Shown: piece after piece, positions 35,317 through 48,237 of the stretch | How the letters are laid out: each line of letters begins with the position of its first letter | Position numbering within the stretch: position 1 is the first letter of the stretch | Assembly (NCBI GenBank): GCA_002221725.1 | Contig: NJFT01000031.1 | Location: forward strand, 1-64,000 | Direction: 5' to 3' | Source of the DNA: Scedosporium boydii | Lineage: Eukaryota; Ascomycota; Sordariomycetes; Microascales; Microascaceae | Length of the DNA stretch: 64,000 nucleotides | The notes under the pieces: model-generated | What the model saw: the letters and a program-made list of their open reading frames with translations, nothing else | Databases searched by the model: none | What the model was told of the DNA's origin: nothing | Made by a program: the position numbers and the translations under genes

Positions 35317-37195
35317 GGCGTCTGTCTACAGGAGGAGAGTCGATGCGCTGTTGGCAGGGAATCCGCGGATTGATATGCTGTCGTCCTATTTAACTATACA
35401 ACCGCATAACGAGCGTGGAGGTCCAGATCGAGCTGCACTTCAACGCTGCAGAAGGACGTAGAAACAACATTTTTGGCGTAGACAAGAGTTATCACCGCCT
35501 AAGCCGAATCAAGGCGGGCATCATTCCCAGTCATGAGCATGGCCGTGAACTAATACAGGTTTGCTCTCAGTTGAGTGTGGGATTAGTCTTGACTCTCCCA
35601 AATCACGAAAATTGTTTTCTATAGGATCAAAATATCGATACGTGTTCATTTGCGGGCGGAGAGCACGCTGTTATTGGTGTTGCTGTTGTTGCACAGTGGG
35701 CGATTAAATGCCCAACTTCGTCATTACCAACGCAGCGGTGAAGATATCTCGGATGTCGCAAAGTTCTTCATGGCTTCAAGGGCCTTCAGAGTCTTGGTGA
35801 GGCTCCATTTTTGGTCATCTTCCCTGAGTTCGATCCCAGCGCGCAAAGAAGTCTCCTCACTATCCCGCGGGTCCTCGTGGCTACAATAGCACCGGGTAGT
35901 ATATAAAACACCACACGTAGTGCCGGGTGCTAAGACAGTTTTCGAGAAGGGTGCCCATGCTGCGGACTTCTTCTGTGGCTGGGTTGACCTTTCCTATCAT
36001 CTGGCTGCGGGACGCTCCTCCAGACTCAATGGGTGCGAGCACCCGGTGTGTGGGAAGAAGAAGACGGACTGTGAAAGGGGAACGGCAAAAGACTGTTCCT
36101 GGTGGTCTCACAACCTCCAACGTCTCTCCCACCACTGCTAGCATTACCGGTACAACGCCTGCGTATGCGCACGCAACTGCAAGCCCACCAACCCCAGTAA
36201 GCGTCATCTCTTTGTCGGGTCTCCGGCAAGGGTGGTCCGGGAGGTGCTTACCACCCCTAACAGAGGGGATGCAGAGGCTAAAACAGACGCCAGGACGGGA
36301 ACTTTGAGGCTCGTACGCCTCGCTTGGGCCATGACATCAACTATTAATCCGCGCAGGCCAAGGTGGATCTACACTGCCGATACTGATCCTCAGTCATTCG
36401 GGACAACCCATATGTCCAGTATGACACCAGCATCGAGGGTATACTCAAGTGCCTTGTGAATTGTAGCAGGCTTCATCGCTTGCACCACCACTATCTCGCC
36501 GCAAGCGAGTCTTGTTTAACCCTCGACTGTGCTCCGTAGGACGGGTTCCTGCGATTTAAAGTATTGCCATTGATTGCGAATTGTCAAGGGCCCTGCTGCG
36601 GAGGGAAGGCCTGTAATTTCTTTTCCTCCTCTTTTTCCCCTCCTTTTTCCCTTTTTACTTGCTTTCATCTTAATACAATCGTATGGGCCGACATCGCGAC
36701 TCATTGCAATTGACTGGGCCCTGGTTTCCGAGTCTTGTTCTTTGGCGACTTGGATAACGGGACGGCAATAGCAGGGCTGCAGACCTTCATCAGTTCGCCT
36801 CAACTGTTGTTGCGCTGGCTGCCCCATCTGGATTGATGCCCGGCATGCTGGCACTGGTGTTGGTGGCGGAGAGCATTGGCGCCCGACTCCCTGAATGAAT
36901 GGCAAGGAGCCCCATCAATCGATGCAATTAGCCGGGCCTATTCACATTGGTCGTAATCCTCAAGATTCCAGCCAACTTTTCTTGCCCCAGGGGTTTCGAT
37001 CCAGCTGAGTGCCTGGTCCTGCTTCCTAATAATGGATTATTATTTCCGCGAATACCTTTTCCCTTATGCCTTTTTTTTTTTTTTTTTTCTTTTTTTGGCT
37101 CTTTCCTCCTTTTGCTATGCCTGACTGCCATCGTGGCTCATTCTCTTCCACAGCATCTGCAGATTATCAACCCGTCCTAATACTACGCCGGAAAT
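35317..37195. other. Intergenic stretch, no gene recognised
   Basis: Short frames on both strands (around 35650-36460) lack motifs. A pyrimidine tract is seen at about 36610-36665 and an 18-base T run at 37071-37088. The T-rich tract may be part of the old promoter of the pseudogene that follows. Confidence 0.55.
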
Positions 37196-38364
37196 GTCTC
37201 GTTCGAGCGATTTCCAACCCTCCCGATTGAGCTTAGGCTAAGCATTTGGCAGTCAGCTCTACAGCGACATCGTTTGCTTGAGGTTGCTGTTGTGCCTGAC
37301 CTGGACGACGACGATGCCGAGGTCTCACCGTGTTCTGAGGAGGTCCAGCCATACTCGAGAATAAACGAGCTCAACAAGTTGGTTAGTAGCCAAAACTACA
37401 CCGTCACTGTCCACGGCCTCCAGATTCATAGCAAGCTTTTACGCGTAAATCGCGAGTCACGAACAGCCGCCCTCCTATTCTGCCGCATTCATCTTCCATG
37501 CTTCCTCAAAAGGCTCGAGGATGAGTACGAGAGAGCCCCTGTGAGGGCAACGCTCTACTTCAATCCCGAATACGACTTCTTACTTCTAAATGAGGGTCGC
37601 CACTCAGCAAACTACGAGAACGGACCCACGCTGGTAGAGTTCATTCACGACCTTCGGGCATTTGATCCAAAAGACGTCGGCCTCCTTAATTTAGCTATTG
37701 GTCCCAATATGACAGTGCACCTACACTCTATGACAGATATTTCCCACCGCCACGCAAGAGCCAGCTTCATCGATTTTCTATCACGACTACAGGATATTAT
37801 CTTTGTGGCCCGCTCCTGTGCGGGTCGTATGATCTTGCCATACCAGGGCTTTGATAATATCGGAGTTAAATTCAACCATTCGATGCCGATAATGGGGAAT
37901 ACTCCATACTTCAACCTAATGAGACGCGACGCGAGACCAGTCGGGCCTGAGTTACAGTACATTCAGGCGGCGACCTGTGATCCGCGTAGGATGCGCATAG
38001 ACTGGCAGGAGCTCTTAGAGAAATGGCAAATTCGCCCGGTATGACCAGCCAGGGAGCTAATCCTCTACGCATTTTGGAACACTGTTCATGGACCCATTTG
38101 GGATGCCGAAACAGCTAATCTCACCTTGAAGGAAGAGGAGAAAAGGTGGTTATCAGCCCAAGAATTCTGGCTGGGAATGGTGAGGAAATTCGAAAACAAG
38201 GAACCCCCGATCGAGAGCCCCAAAGACCTTGCGAACGCGCTATCGGATTCTGGCTATTTCCCGCTGACGCTGCTGGAAAACTCGAAGACCACCTGCCGAC
38301 GATGAAGAGGCCCACTGATCTATCCAATTACTGGCCGGAGTTGGCGCTGGCCTGTCTATCTTAG
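37196..38364 (+). pseudogene. Decayed 2EXR-domain (F-box-like) gene
   Basis: The main frame reads ERFPTLPIELRLSIWQSAL, the 2EXR domain hallmark, then LRVNRESRTAAL and a continuous body to 38041. Three lesions are visible. The only nearby ATG (37196) is one base out of frame with the 2EXR codons. An in-frame TGA at 38042-38044 stands where CGA would fit, and the same frame continues well beyond it (ARELILYAFWNTV...). Near 38205-38230 the frame must shift to reach the conserved-looking end ERAIGFWLFPADAAGKLEDH...DLSNYWPEL, closing at 38364. 2EXR proteins are a very large, fast-evolving fungal family of unknown biochemical role. I read this copy as a recent pseudogene; sequencing error at one site cannot be excluded, but three such errors are unlikely. 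Confidence 0.75.
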
Positions 38365-41300
38365 GGAAAAGTCTTCGCCGGGATCGACTGCATTAGACCT
38401 CAATTTTCCATTTGTCGAAGTTGCCAATCAGCAGTGAAAGGACGTTGGCTTTGAGAATCTAGGACGAGAGACGAGAGAAGTATGTGGCCCGCCATGGTAA
38501 TGACCCAGTGGCGATGCTCGCGGTTAGGGCTTGTCTCGCCGCCCGGCTTATAAAGATACTTAAAGAATCGTTAGTTTTAGACGAAAATGGTATAATGTGA
38601 TGGCTCCGGCGATTCCACCTATGGCTTCCCTACTGAACTCAGAATAACCAATGCTTTATTAGCTGAAAGTGCGGGCCGCTCTCTCCCTGAACCTTAGCCC
38701 TGCATCCGGCAACTTGTACTGCAAGAGTTGGTCTTAACCTGCCATCGATCATCGGGTCCGACCACGAAGTGATCTGCAGTCTATTACTATACCTCTGCTG
38801 ATCTTATGACGGCCGAGCAGACGCAGGTCTTATACCGCCGCCGAATATATGTTTGGGAGTCCCCCCAATCCCCGGAACGTTATAGCCAATCGATTCGAGA
38901 CTCCAAGGTCTCCCATGTTGACCGTAGGATTTTGTGGCGCTTAGGAAGAAGATTTATTGAACCTTCCGGGTCCCGTACCATTCATAAGTTGTGTTGTCCA
39001 AGTCTAGCGCAGCCCTAGGAGCCAGCACGGGTTGTCCAGGTAGCTTTCTGGATCCTCTTTTTTTAACCATTTCCCTCTAGTATTGCAGGTGACCAAGACG
39101 GTCCATCATGCATACTACCTTGTCCAAGAGTATGTGAGTATTGCGAATAGAGTTGGTTAGATGCTTGATTGACTGACAAAACACAGAAGAGACACCACAA
39201 CCTGGCGGTTGTTGATCAAGCCGTCTACAATGAAATCTTCTATATAGCCGAATTTAATACGCAACGACATTTCATCTAGCAATAGGGAAGTATGGTCCCT
39301 CGTGAGCTTCAGCTGGATTATCCACCCACCAGGAGCCTTCTCTGGCGAACTTTCTCCGTCGACCTGCGCTGAGAAGAATGCGAAGCGCCTTGTCCTTTTC
39401 CCAGCCCACCGAGGATAGCAAAGGAGAGAGACACAGTCGAAGTGATGAAATAGAGCGCGGCCAACCTGATTTCTCAAAGCTCTTCAAGTGGACTTGGGGA
39501 CTCTAAAACAGGATAAATATACGCCTCCATTGCGCTCCTGAAGTATCCGTCCCCTGCATATCTTCAAACCCAGGAATCACGAATTCGAACTGCTTTTACA
39601 TTTATACTACGACCACTACTCGACGACCCAGACAGACAATATGAAGCTCACGTCGGTTTTTGAAATCCTTTCTGAGGTAGCTTCCGCTGCGGAAGCTCGC
39701 ACTGGCACGAAGATGAGTAGAGGTTTTACGGGTAAGTCCTGGGTTTCCGCGAAGTTCCGGGAGTGTATGAAGTGATCTACGCTTGACCTCAATGTGAACT
39801 CACCTGCGCATCCCCAAACACATCTCGTCTTACTAAATGCTCGTATTATAGGGAGAAATCCACAGGTGATTGGGGATCTATAACTGGCGCGCATGCAGTG
39901 ATCGCTGTGTGAGGGTTTGTAAGGACTCCCTGGTATGGGTCTTCGTGTATACTCAACCCACCCTCTCCAACCTTGAAGAGAGCGCCGAATAGCCATCATA
40001 CCACACAGCAAGAACATCAAAATCAGCCCTGTTCCAAATCTTGGTCTCATTACCCTTATTACTCGATACGAGACTCTATGGCAGCGCACTTGCCCACCGC
40101 CCCCATCCCCGTTTTCCTCCCCGAGTATGGGAAGCTATCCGTTCTCTCCCCTTCCTCCCTTCCCATTGGGATTTCTCGGGAGAGGGCGATTGGCTCATTT
40201 CGCAATGTATCTTAATTGCAGAGGTAGACAGATTCAATTCGACGTCACGGATCTATGCAAATATTAGAGACCAACTTGATATGACAGAGCCTGTTCAAGC
40301 TTCGTGGAAATCGGAGTTGGAAATACTACTGCCGCTACTATTACCAACAGGATGCAGAATAATTTAGTTTCAGATTTTCCTCTACTATTACTCTCCGGTT
40401 CAGCCACAAATTCCGATAGAACTTCACGACAAGATAGATATAAGTGCTTAGAAAGCCTTTCTTCAGTAAGTGGGATACATCAGTGAGAACATAAAGATGT
40501 AAGCGGTACGATCTCCCAGTGCTTTAAACCACACCTAGCATCCAGATCACGAACTCAGCCAGCTTCGCGCGGCACCGCCAAGGCCAGAATCATCACTTTA
40601 GAACAACAGTGCAGGATCGAATTCAAATATGAATCCAGAAAGGGTTCTACGTCAGGGGCATTGACGGAAGTCCCTATGCCATTCGGTAAAATGCATATGA
40701 GAGACAAACCGTCCATCCTTCCAGCATAGCGACGGCGCCCTCGGTGTTGTCAACCAACGAGAGTTAGTAGGGTCGAAGTAAATCGGAGTCGTTTGCCTCA
40801 CTATCTACCAGTAGTAGTTACTGTCGTAGATTAAACATACTAATAGGAAATAACCGTGGCGTTACAACCACTAGGGCTACGGAATAAGTGTGCTCCGCTT
40901 TCCCATTGCAGGAGCGGTGGGTGGGCGTAGAATTAGATATCATTTACCTTGGCGCTCGTTGAGCTGGTCGAGCGAGGTCCCGTCCCGAGCTACTTGGGAG
41001 CAACGGTAGCACTGGCGGAGGATATTCCGATTAAGGGGTAAATAGGGAAGATGGGCTTTATATACCAAGTTCTATGCTTACTTCGTAAGACTGCATAGTG
41101 GGCAATGATGCACAAGATATGGAGGAGGGACTAGAATACGATCCCAGCTCTAGACCTTCATTTCTGCGACGTGCTATATCAAGCTCCCTCGGCACAGCCA
41201 ACACTGAGCAGAATCGTCAACTTGGGAGCTGAGGGCCAAGGTTACATTCTTGAAGCCTTTGAATAGAGTGAGGCCATCTAAGTTGCCGGCCCTGAAAACA

Positions 41301-44300
41301 CTGCAATGGCAAACTGCAGGTGTCGTGGATTCCCATGCAAGCAGTAATGGTAGTAATGGACCCAACCTCCGCAGCGGATAAGATCGTAAACGTCCGCTTT
41401 AGAACGAACTGAGTAGCGTCTCGTGGGAGGATCCTCACCGAGTTTGAGAAGGCAGAACAGTTGTCTGGGATCACAGGACCCGGGTCGACCATCGATCTAG
41501 GACGGTATGGAAATGCTATATACCATGAAAGTGTACATCTGTATGTGCTTCATTGATTGCGTTGCATGCATCCTCATTGGAACGTCTCGTGTAGCAGTAG
41601 ACGGCGGTATCAGACGCAGACTGGGCAGTACGACTTAACTCTAATAGTATAATCATCCCCACATGGCGATGTCCCTGGTTTGGACCCTGCTGCGAGAGGC
41701 ACAACCCGTCGTTTACCACTTTTTGATGCACGGCTTCTCACCAAAGCGGGGCATCGGTCGTTCGATTCAAGCAACCAACAGAAATATAGGAACCGGCAGA
41801 ATTGGCTCGGGTAGTACCTCGGGATAATCCTAGGGCCGACACCCAATGTAGGAAAATGGCAAAATCAGCCTAGCACCCATAAAGAGTAGTTTTATGGCCT
41901 GTTCGTCGTAGTATCTAGTTATCAAATGGATTCCAACATTTGCTAAGTATGGGATGTGGATACTCGGGAACAAGAGATGGTGCTTTGGCAAGGCAGGACC
42001 GAGCCAACGAGGTGCTTCACGGCAAAATTGTACCCCTCAATAAACAGAAGGAAGCGTGACAGGGGGTGTGGGAAAGTCTGTGCATGACTGGTGCATTAAA
42101 TATCAGATTGGATGGCATCCATGAGTGAGCATAGGCGGAAATACTTTAAAGTACGACGCTAAATAAGGTGTGGCATCCCATCTCGTGACAATTCACGGGC
42201 TGCACATGGCGGGCACCTCCTCTGGGCGTGGCTCTGCAAGGTCTGTGTAGGTCTGTGCCGTTAAACCCTGAAAAAAACAGCATTACGGCCTGGCCAGCCG
42301 AGGTGTGATTCAATTGATGTCTCGGTGTTGGTTGCCTTTGCCTTCAAGTGGCGCGTACGGAAGAGCACCAAACTACTTCGTAAATGTGGCTGCTCATTTT
42401 TTCCAGAGCCGAGACGCCTGACAATGTACATCGGAGATGGGTCCTGGGATCGATCTGATCCGTTTTTGGAAATGGCTTCCATGCTATAAATTTCTCGTTT
42501 TCATTTTTACCAGACGGGCGGATATGCTAGTCTCACGCCGACTCTCTGTTGCCCCATTCTCAGTCTACGGATAAGGGTATTGTGACATATTAATGGGCCT
42601 TGCCGTCTCGTCGACCGGGCCGGATTGGGGTGAGCGCTGGGGTTGTGCCTCTCCACGATACGATCTCTTCGAGCTGGACGTCTCGTCCTAGAACTCACTA
42701 GAATCTGGCACGCTCTCGCTGCAAAGTACCCGACCCAGCCTCATGACCCCATTCTGCCATTGATGAATCGTCGAAGTAAGAAACCGCCGCTGCTTTGATT
42801 TTTACTTGTTCCGTATGAGAGAGATCAATGACGAGGTCCATGGAACACCCACATCTAAAAGTCTAGAACTCCTCTCGCCACACTGATGAGCAGGTATTAG
42901 TATTCTTCTTGCTTCCTCACCTACAAAGGAGAAGTTGAAGCTGGAGCCCGCCCTGCCTCATCCCGGAGAGGGAGGGGTGGCAATAATAAGCACAGGAACG
43001 GTCAAGCCAGGGTGGCACAACATTGGCTAATTCGAACGAGATTCCGGATCAATTCACCCTTAATAAGCCAATCTGTTGGTGGACCGAAGCCTTTGAGACT
43101 TCCTGCAGCTTAGTTAAGGGGCTACTTTAACGGCGAAGCGACCCGTGTTGGCGGGGAACCCAATCTTGGAGGAGCCAGGGTACCTCGAATATCCTTGCGC
43201 CGTCTCTCCACGATGTAACGCGCTCCACGGCTTTCGGGGCCGAGCCAAGCTTAGGTAACTCGCTGTGTGTGTCCCAAAACTGCAACGCGTCCAACTGTTG
43301 TCGGAGAAGAGCTCCGTCTTCCCTGCCCTCGCGGAAGCCTTGCAAACCAATCTCCATCAGAGCGTCGTTCGAAATATGGCTTCCGCAATGGGACGAGGGT
43401 CGGGAGTGAAGGTCAGCTGCCTTTCTTTCTTTCTTTTCTTTTTTTTTCTTTTTTCTCCTTCTGGTCTCGCCTTGCCTCGTCGGTTCCGCCCATCCAACAT
43501 TTCGTTGCTTAGTACAAGTACAAACAGCGGACACAACCGTGTTTCCAAACCCCAAAGATGCCAAATTACAAAGGTAATTATGAGTAGATTGCTTGTTAAG
43601 GCAGGAGGCAAGAAAATATAGCACGCAGACTCAGCAGATCATAAAAATTACATCAGGTATTTTCGGACCCAATTAGAATTTTCATGCTTGGTAACCCTTC
43701 CAATTATCAGTTGTTCCGGGTGGAGGTTATAATAAAAACGTCTTCCGTGCTGGGTGTGTATTACGATGACGAAAATGACAAGCACTTCATCTTGCTGACT
43801 GCGAAACATGAAGTGACAATTGATGGAATGAGCGTTGCTACCAAAGACCGCTTGGAAGATGGGTCCGACGCGCCGAAAAACAGGGAAACAGGCCAGGCCA
43901 ATTGAATGGGAGCTGGATCAATTCCAGTTCCAGATGTGCTGTGAGCTGAGCGATGGCAGCCACTGGGTGTCGTCCGACTCTGAGGGTGCGGTCCGTTTTC
44001 CATTTCCCCCCTCCCTCCCTCTGTTGACTAATGGCGAAATATTGACACGGCTTCATGTCGGGCGAACTTGGGGACGGAATACGCGTGCGCTTTCGTCTTA
44101 TTTGCCGCTCTCGTACCCCCTGCAATCCTGCTTTTTGCCGACCCGGTTCTTGACTGCTAGTTCGCCCGCACCAGCTTCACCCGGATCCCTCCTCTCCCCA
44201 CAACGACTAACCCGTCGAACGGCTAATAAGGCATTGGTGCGATGGTAGAGAGGGGGAGAAGCGAGAGCCAGTACGACAAAGACTAACACTGTACTGCAAA

Positions 44301-45303
44301 GTGTCCTTTGTACTGGGCGACATAACTAATCTACTCGGTAACCTTCTCATCATCCAAGTGCGCCCAAGTACGCAAGTAAACTAACAAGGGAGATCAAACC
44401 ACGCGGTGCGAGGCAGGTGGGTGCGAAGCACGAATGGGGCAGAGACCAGGGGATGGGGAAAAAGAGAGGCGGGGAAGGAACCAGGGGGTGGGGGGGTGTG
44501 ATCTTGTCGTTTTGATGTGCATGGATGACAAACCATGGGTGGCCCCGGGCAGATTGCAGGCATGGAGGTGGTGTGTCAACGCGATTGATGGATTGATACA
44601 ACTTCACTGCTGTAAACGGCGAAGTGCCACCGGTCCAGTGTCAGTGTCACCTCGCGTTTTTTCCCACGCCCTCAGGTTCGTTCGGCCCATCCTTCCGTCT
44701 TCCCAGTTTGGATACCCCAATTTTCCCCACTATGGCTAGCAATGGCAGCCCATCAATGCTTAACTACGCTCCTGTATTTCGTACCTGTCGACCCTGTCAC
44801 GGAGTTGTATTTTGCGCTCCGGATCGCCCCATGTGGTACTAGACCGTTCCGTCACATCAAATGTACCCCCAAACCCACACGACAGGATCGATGGATGGAT
44901 GGTCGAGGGTTAAGGTGCGGTGCTCCCTGGGACGGGACCGGACCCAGGGTCTCATAAATCTACTACTATATATCCAGCCGCTCCCTTGGGTATATGATTC
45001 TCAATATCTCTTTTTGCTTTTATCCTCCAGCCTTCGGCCTCAGCACCGCACTGCACCCATTTGCATCGAGTAACCGAGCTTGCCAGGGCGGCTTGGTCTG
45101 TTGGAAATTTGGGGTATATATTTCTATACCTCCCGTCCCAAAGCTCTCTGCATCCACCCTGTGCTCTTGTTCTTTTTCGCGTTGTGGTCAATTCGTCCCG
45201 AGATACCCCAATTCTTTTTCCTTCATCATACCCCAAGGCATTTCGGTCCTCCCCCCAGGTCAAACCCCTTCTCAAGTGTCACCACCGGGTGCCATAGTTG
45301 AAG
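38365..45303. other. Long gene-poor stretch of nearly 7 kb
   Basis: No family motif was found in any frame over this length, apart from the small spliced candidate at 39641-39883. Frames at 41217-41492, 41610-41846 and 43114-43624 look like chance; the last owes its Lys run to a C/T-rich tract at 43415-43462. The base composition is normal, so this is not RIP DNA. The last 400 bases contain TATA-like sequence (TATATA at about 45115) and pyrimidine-rich tracts that fit the promoter of the transporter at 45304. Confidence 0.5.
39641..39883 (+). CDS. Candidate spliced micro-gene (about 40 aa)
   Basis: ATG at 39641 follows an A-rich leader (CAGACAAT). Exon 1 (39641-39731) encodes MKLTSVFEILSEVASAAEAR and ten more residues. 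A GTAAGT donor at 39732 and a TATAG acceptor ending at 39851 bound a 120-nt intron with a TTACTAAAT branch-like site. Exon 2 (39852-39883) adds RNPQVIGDL and a stop. The product would be about 40 aa, amphipathic rather than a clear signal peptide. No family is recognised. Consistent splice signals are the only support, so it may be the remaining start of a longer lost gene. Confidence 0.3.
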
Positions 45304-47256
45304 ATGGTCGCCATTGCAAACGCCGGCGGTGACGCCGCCAATGCCGCTCGCAGCGATGCCCCTCAATTCGAGAGGGTGAAGTGGACCAAGGAACCGCATC
45401 TCCGGAAGCTCTATTTTATGAGCGTCTTCCTCCTCATCGCTTCGGCCACCACCGGTTACGACGGCATGTTGATGAACGCTGCTCAGCAGATGGACAAGTT
45501 TAAGGAATACTTCGGGGGCCGCCACAGTGTCTTCCGGGAGGAAAATGGCGAATGGCACAAGGACGAGAACCTTCTCGGCATCATGGTCAACATGTTCAAC
45601 ATTGGCTCCATCATCTCCTTCTTCATCACCCCCTACATGGCCGATCTCCTGGGTCGTAAGCCTACTATCATGATTGGCTGCACAATCATGATTGTTGGTG
45701 CTTTCGTCTCCGCCTTCACCAACGGATACGGAAGTAAGTTGCCTCCTACGCGGCCGATCCTTCTCCCTTCCCCGGTACCGTAAACCAGGCCTCAGAGTGT
45801 CCACGCTAGCGTGACAACAGAGACCCGATGCGGTATTTACACGCACTCACCGTGACAAGAGAAACTAACGTTATTTCTTTACCTACAGTGTGGTTGGCCG
45901 GTCGTTTCTTGCTCGGCTTCGGAAACTCTCCCGCTCAGATGTGTTCGCCACTGCTGCTCACCGAGATCTGCCATCCCCAGCACCGTGGCCCTCTCACTGC
46001 CGTGTACAACTGTCTTTGGAACTTGGGCTCGCTGAGTGAGTAGATTCCGGGTCATCGCGGTCTCGCAAGTATGATGCTAATCTTTTCCTTTCACGACAGT
46101 CGTCTCCGTCATCGGCTGGGGCACTGCTCAAATCGACAACGAGTGGAGCTGGAGGTCTATTACTCTTATCCAGGCCTTCCCTTCCATTTTCCAACTCTGT
46201 GGTGTCTGGTGGATTCCGGAATCCCCCCGTTTCCTCATCAGCAAGGATAAGCCTGACCAGGCCTTCAACGTCCTCGTGAGACACCATGCTGGTGGTGACG
46301 CTAGCAATGCTACCGTCCAGTTTGAGTTCCGTGAAATCAAGGAGACTATCCTTATGGAGACCCAGGCCAACCGCAATTCCAGCTACCTTGATTTCGTCCG
46401 CACCAAGGGTAACCGATGGCGACTTGCTATTGTTATCTCCCTCGGTATTATCTCGCAGTATTCTGGAAATGCCCTTTTCTCCAACTACATCGACGACATC
46501 TACTCTAATGCCGGTATTAAGCAACAGAACCAGAAGCTTGCTGTAAGTAGTTAAAGCGTCTCCATTGTCATACTACCCGAATACCTCAACAATCAATTGG
46601 AAGTGCGATCCAATTGCTAACATGTGTACCTTCCTTCACAGCTTACTGCAGGCAAGACCATCCTGGATCTGATCGTCTCCATTGGCGCAGCTTTGACCGT
46701 TGATAAGATCGGCCGTCGTCCCCTGTTCCTGTCTGCCATCACTGGTATGGTAGTGTCGTTTGTATGCTGGACAATTACCGGCGCTGTCTACGAGAACTCC
46801 GGCACAACCAACACTAGCTCCGGCTATGCCCAGATCGTCTTCATCTGGTTCTTCGGTATCTTCTATGATATCGGCTTCTCTGGCCTCTTGGTCGCCTACG
46901 CTTTGGAGATTCTTCCCTTCCGTCTCCGTGCTAAGGGTATGATGATTCTGAATATTACTATTCAGGCCATCCTTGCTCTTGGTAACCAGACCAACTTGTT
47001 GGCCTGGAACAACCTTCCCAACCACTGGAACTTCATGTTGTTCTACACTCTCTGGGACTTCCTTGAGCTTGTGTTCGTCTGGTTCTTCTATGTTGAGACC
47101 AAGGGCCCTACTCTGGAGGAGATTGCTCGCATTTTCGATGGTGATGACGCTGTTGCCCATATCGACCTCGAGCAAGTGGAGAAGGAGGTTCGTCTCGCTG
47201 AACACGACGAGGATATCAACGCCAAGAATATGGAATCTGGGAAGTCTGCTGCCTAA
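45304..47256 (+). CDS. Lactose-permease-like MFS sugar transporter
   Basis: Four exons join in phase: 45304-45733, 45889-46035, 46100-46542 and 46642-47256 (544 aa). The cytosolic N-terminus (about 35 aa) is followed by helix 1, ending in the ATTGYDGMLMNA signature. DLLGRKP marks loop 2-3, WLAGRFLLGFGNSPAQMCSPLLLTEI helices 4-5, HRGPLTAVYN the next loop and WWIPESPRFLISK the helix 6 end. DKIGRRPLF lies in loop 8-9, and FYVETKGPTLEEIARIFDGDDA comes after helix 12. The C-terminal tail is acidic and charged. These features fit the fungal LAC12-like branch of sugar porters, which take up lactose, cellobiose or related sugars. Codons end mainly in C or G, unlike the neighbours, and suggest high expression. 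A TATA-like site is at about 45115. Substrate is not determinable. Confidence 0.9.
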
Positions 47257-48237
47257 ACGCCCACGCTTGACATTTTCCTTCATTTCTTTTTAATCCTGCG
47301 CCTGCTCGCTGTTATCCATATCCTGTTCTTTTAATCGCAAACAGAAGAAAGTGGAGTTTTGAGGCGTTGTTCTCAACCTCGTGGTGGAATAGCACCCACT
47401 CCTCCTTTTGCCTGCACACCTTTTTCTTTAGCATTTGGCTGTTAGCAGTCCGTGTAGACGGCCGCTCCAGTCAACTAATTTTCGTTTGTTTCCCACTCTT
47501 CTCCAAGATCATCAAGTAGCCGCCTATGTGAAAACAAATTAATCATCTCGTGCGCAGGGCTCAGTCCAGAGCCCTACTATCCCCGGCACTTTAGGTAGTA
47601 GTGGGTATATTCAACAGTGACGTCGGAGAATAGCCCAGGTTTCCTTTATCTCAGGCCTTGTATGAAAGTTACCCAGAACTAAAGACAAAGAAAGTATGTG
47701 TCTTGGATACCAAAATGAAACGAAACGTATTTGAGATTCCCAGAAATCGGCGTAACCTCTATGGAAAGCACCATGATGGTGAAGTTCGGGGCCGCAAGGC
47801 GTGCAGACCGGCGATAGGTCGATCTTCTCAAGAACAAGAGGAGGAATTTACGCCTGCTCAGAGACTCGTGCCTACTCAGCTCTGACTTGATGCATGGTGA
47901 GGCATGGGGTTTCTCCTACTGGCGATGCCTGCCTGATCAGCGATGGTCATTCAGTGTCGCCCCCCAGGGCCCGAGTTCCCATCAGCATGGTTGGCGCAAA
48001 ATCACGCAATTAGTAAATTGACTGATATGTAAGTAGCCTTCTATAAACAAGAGTCTATCTACCGGTGTGTGCCTGCCCCGCGAGCGGCACTATCGCCTGT
48101 TGAGGTATATTTCATGGGATTGTGCGGCTCCTTTTCTCTCTTCACGACTTGCCACCGAGCAGAAGACAACAGAAGGGTTCGAATTGCTCCCGGATTCCAT
48201 TTGAGCCCGACAGTACTGACTTTGTGCGGCCTTCGTC
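47257..48237. other. Intergenic stretch, no gene recognised
   Basis: This is the downstream region of the transporter and the upstream region of the dehydrogenase. One 75-codon frame (47658-47885) has no motif. No repeat was seen. Confidence 0.6.

Noticed and set aside
43114..43624. Frames on both strands with Lys-rich or Phe/Ser-rich runs
   Set aside because: The runs come from a C/T-rich low-complexity tract; no conserved segment and no splice support.
45226..47283. Long minus-strand frames of 206, 176 and 215 codons
   Set aside because: They lie antisense to the LAC12-like transporter exons and arise from its biased codon use; none has a motif.
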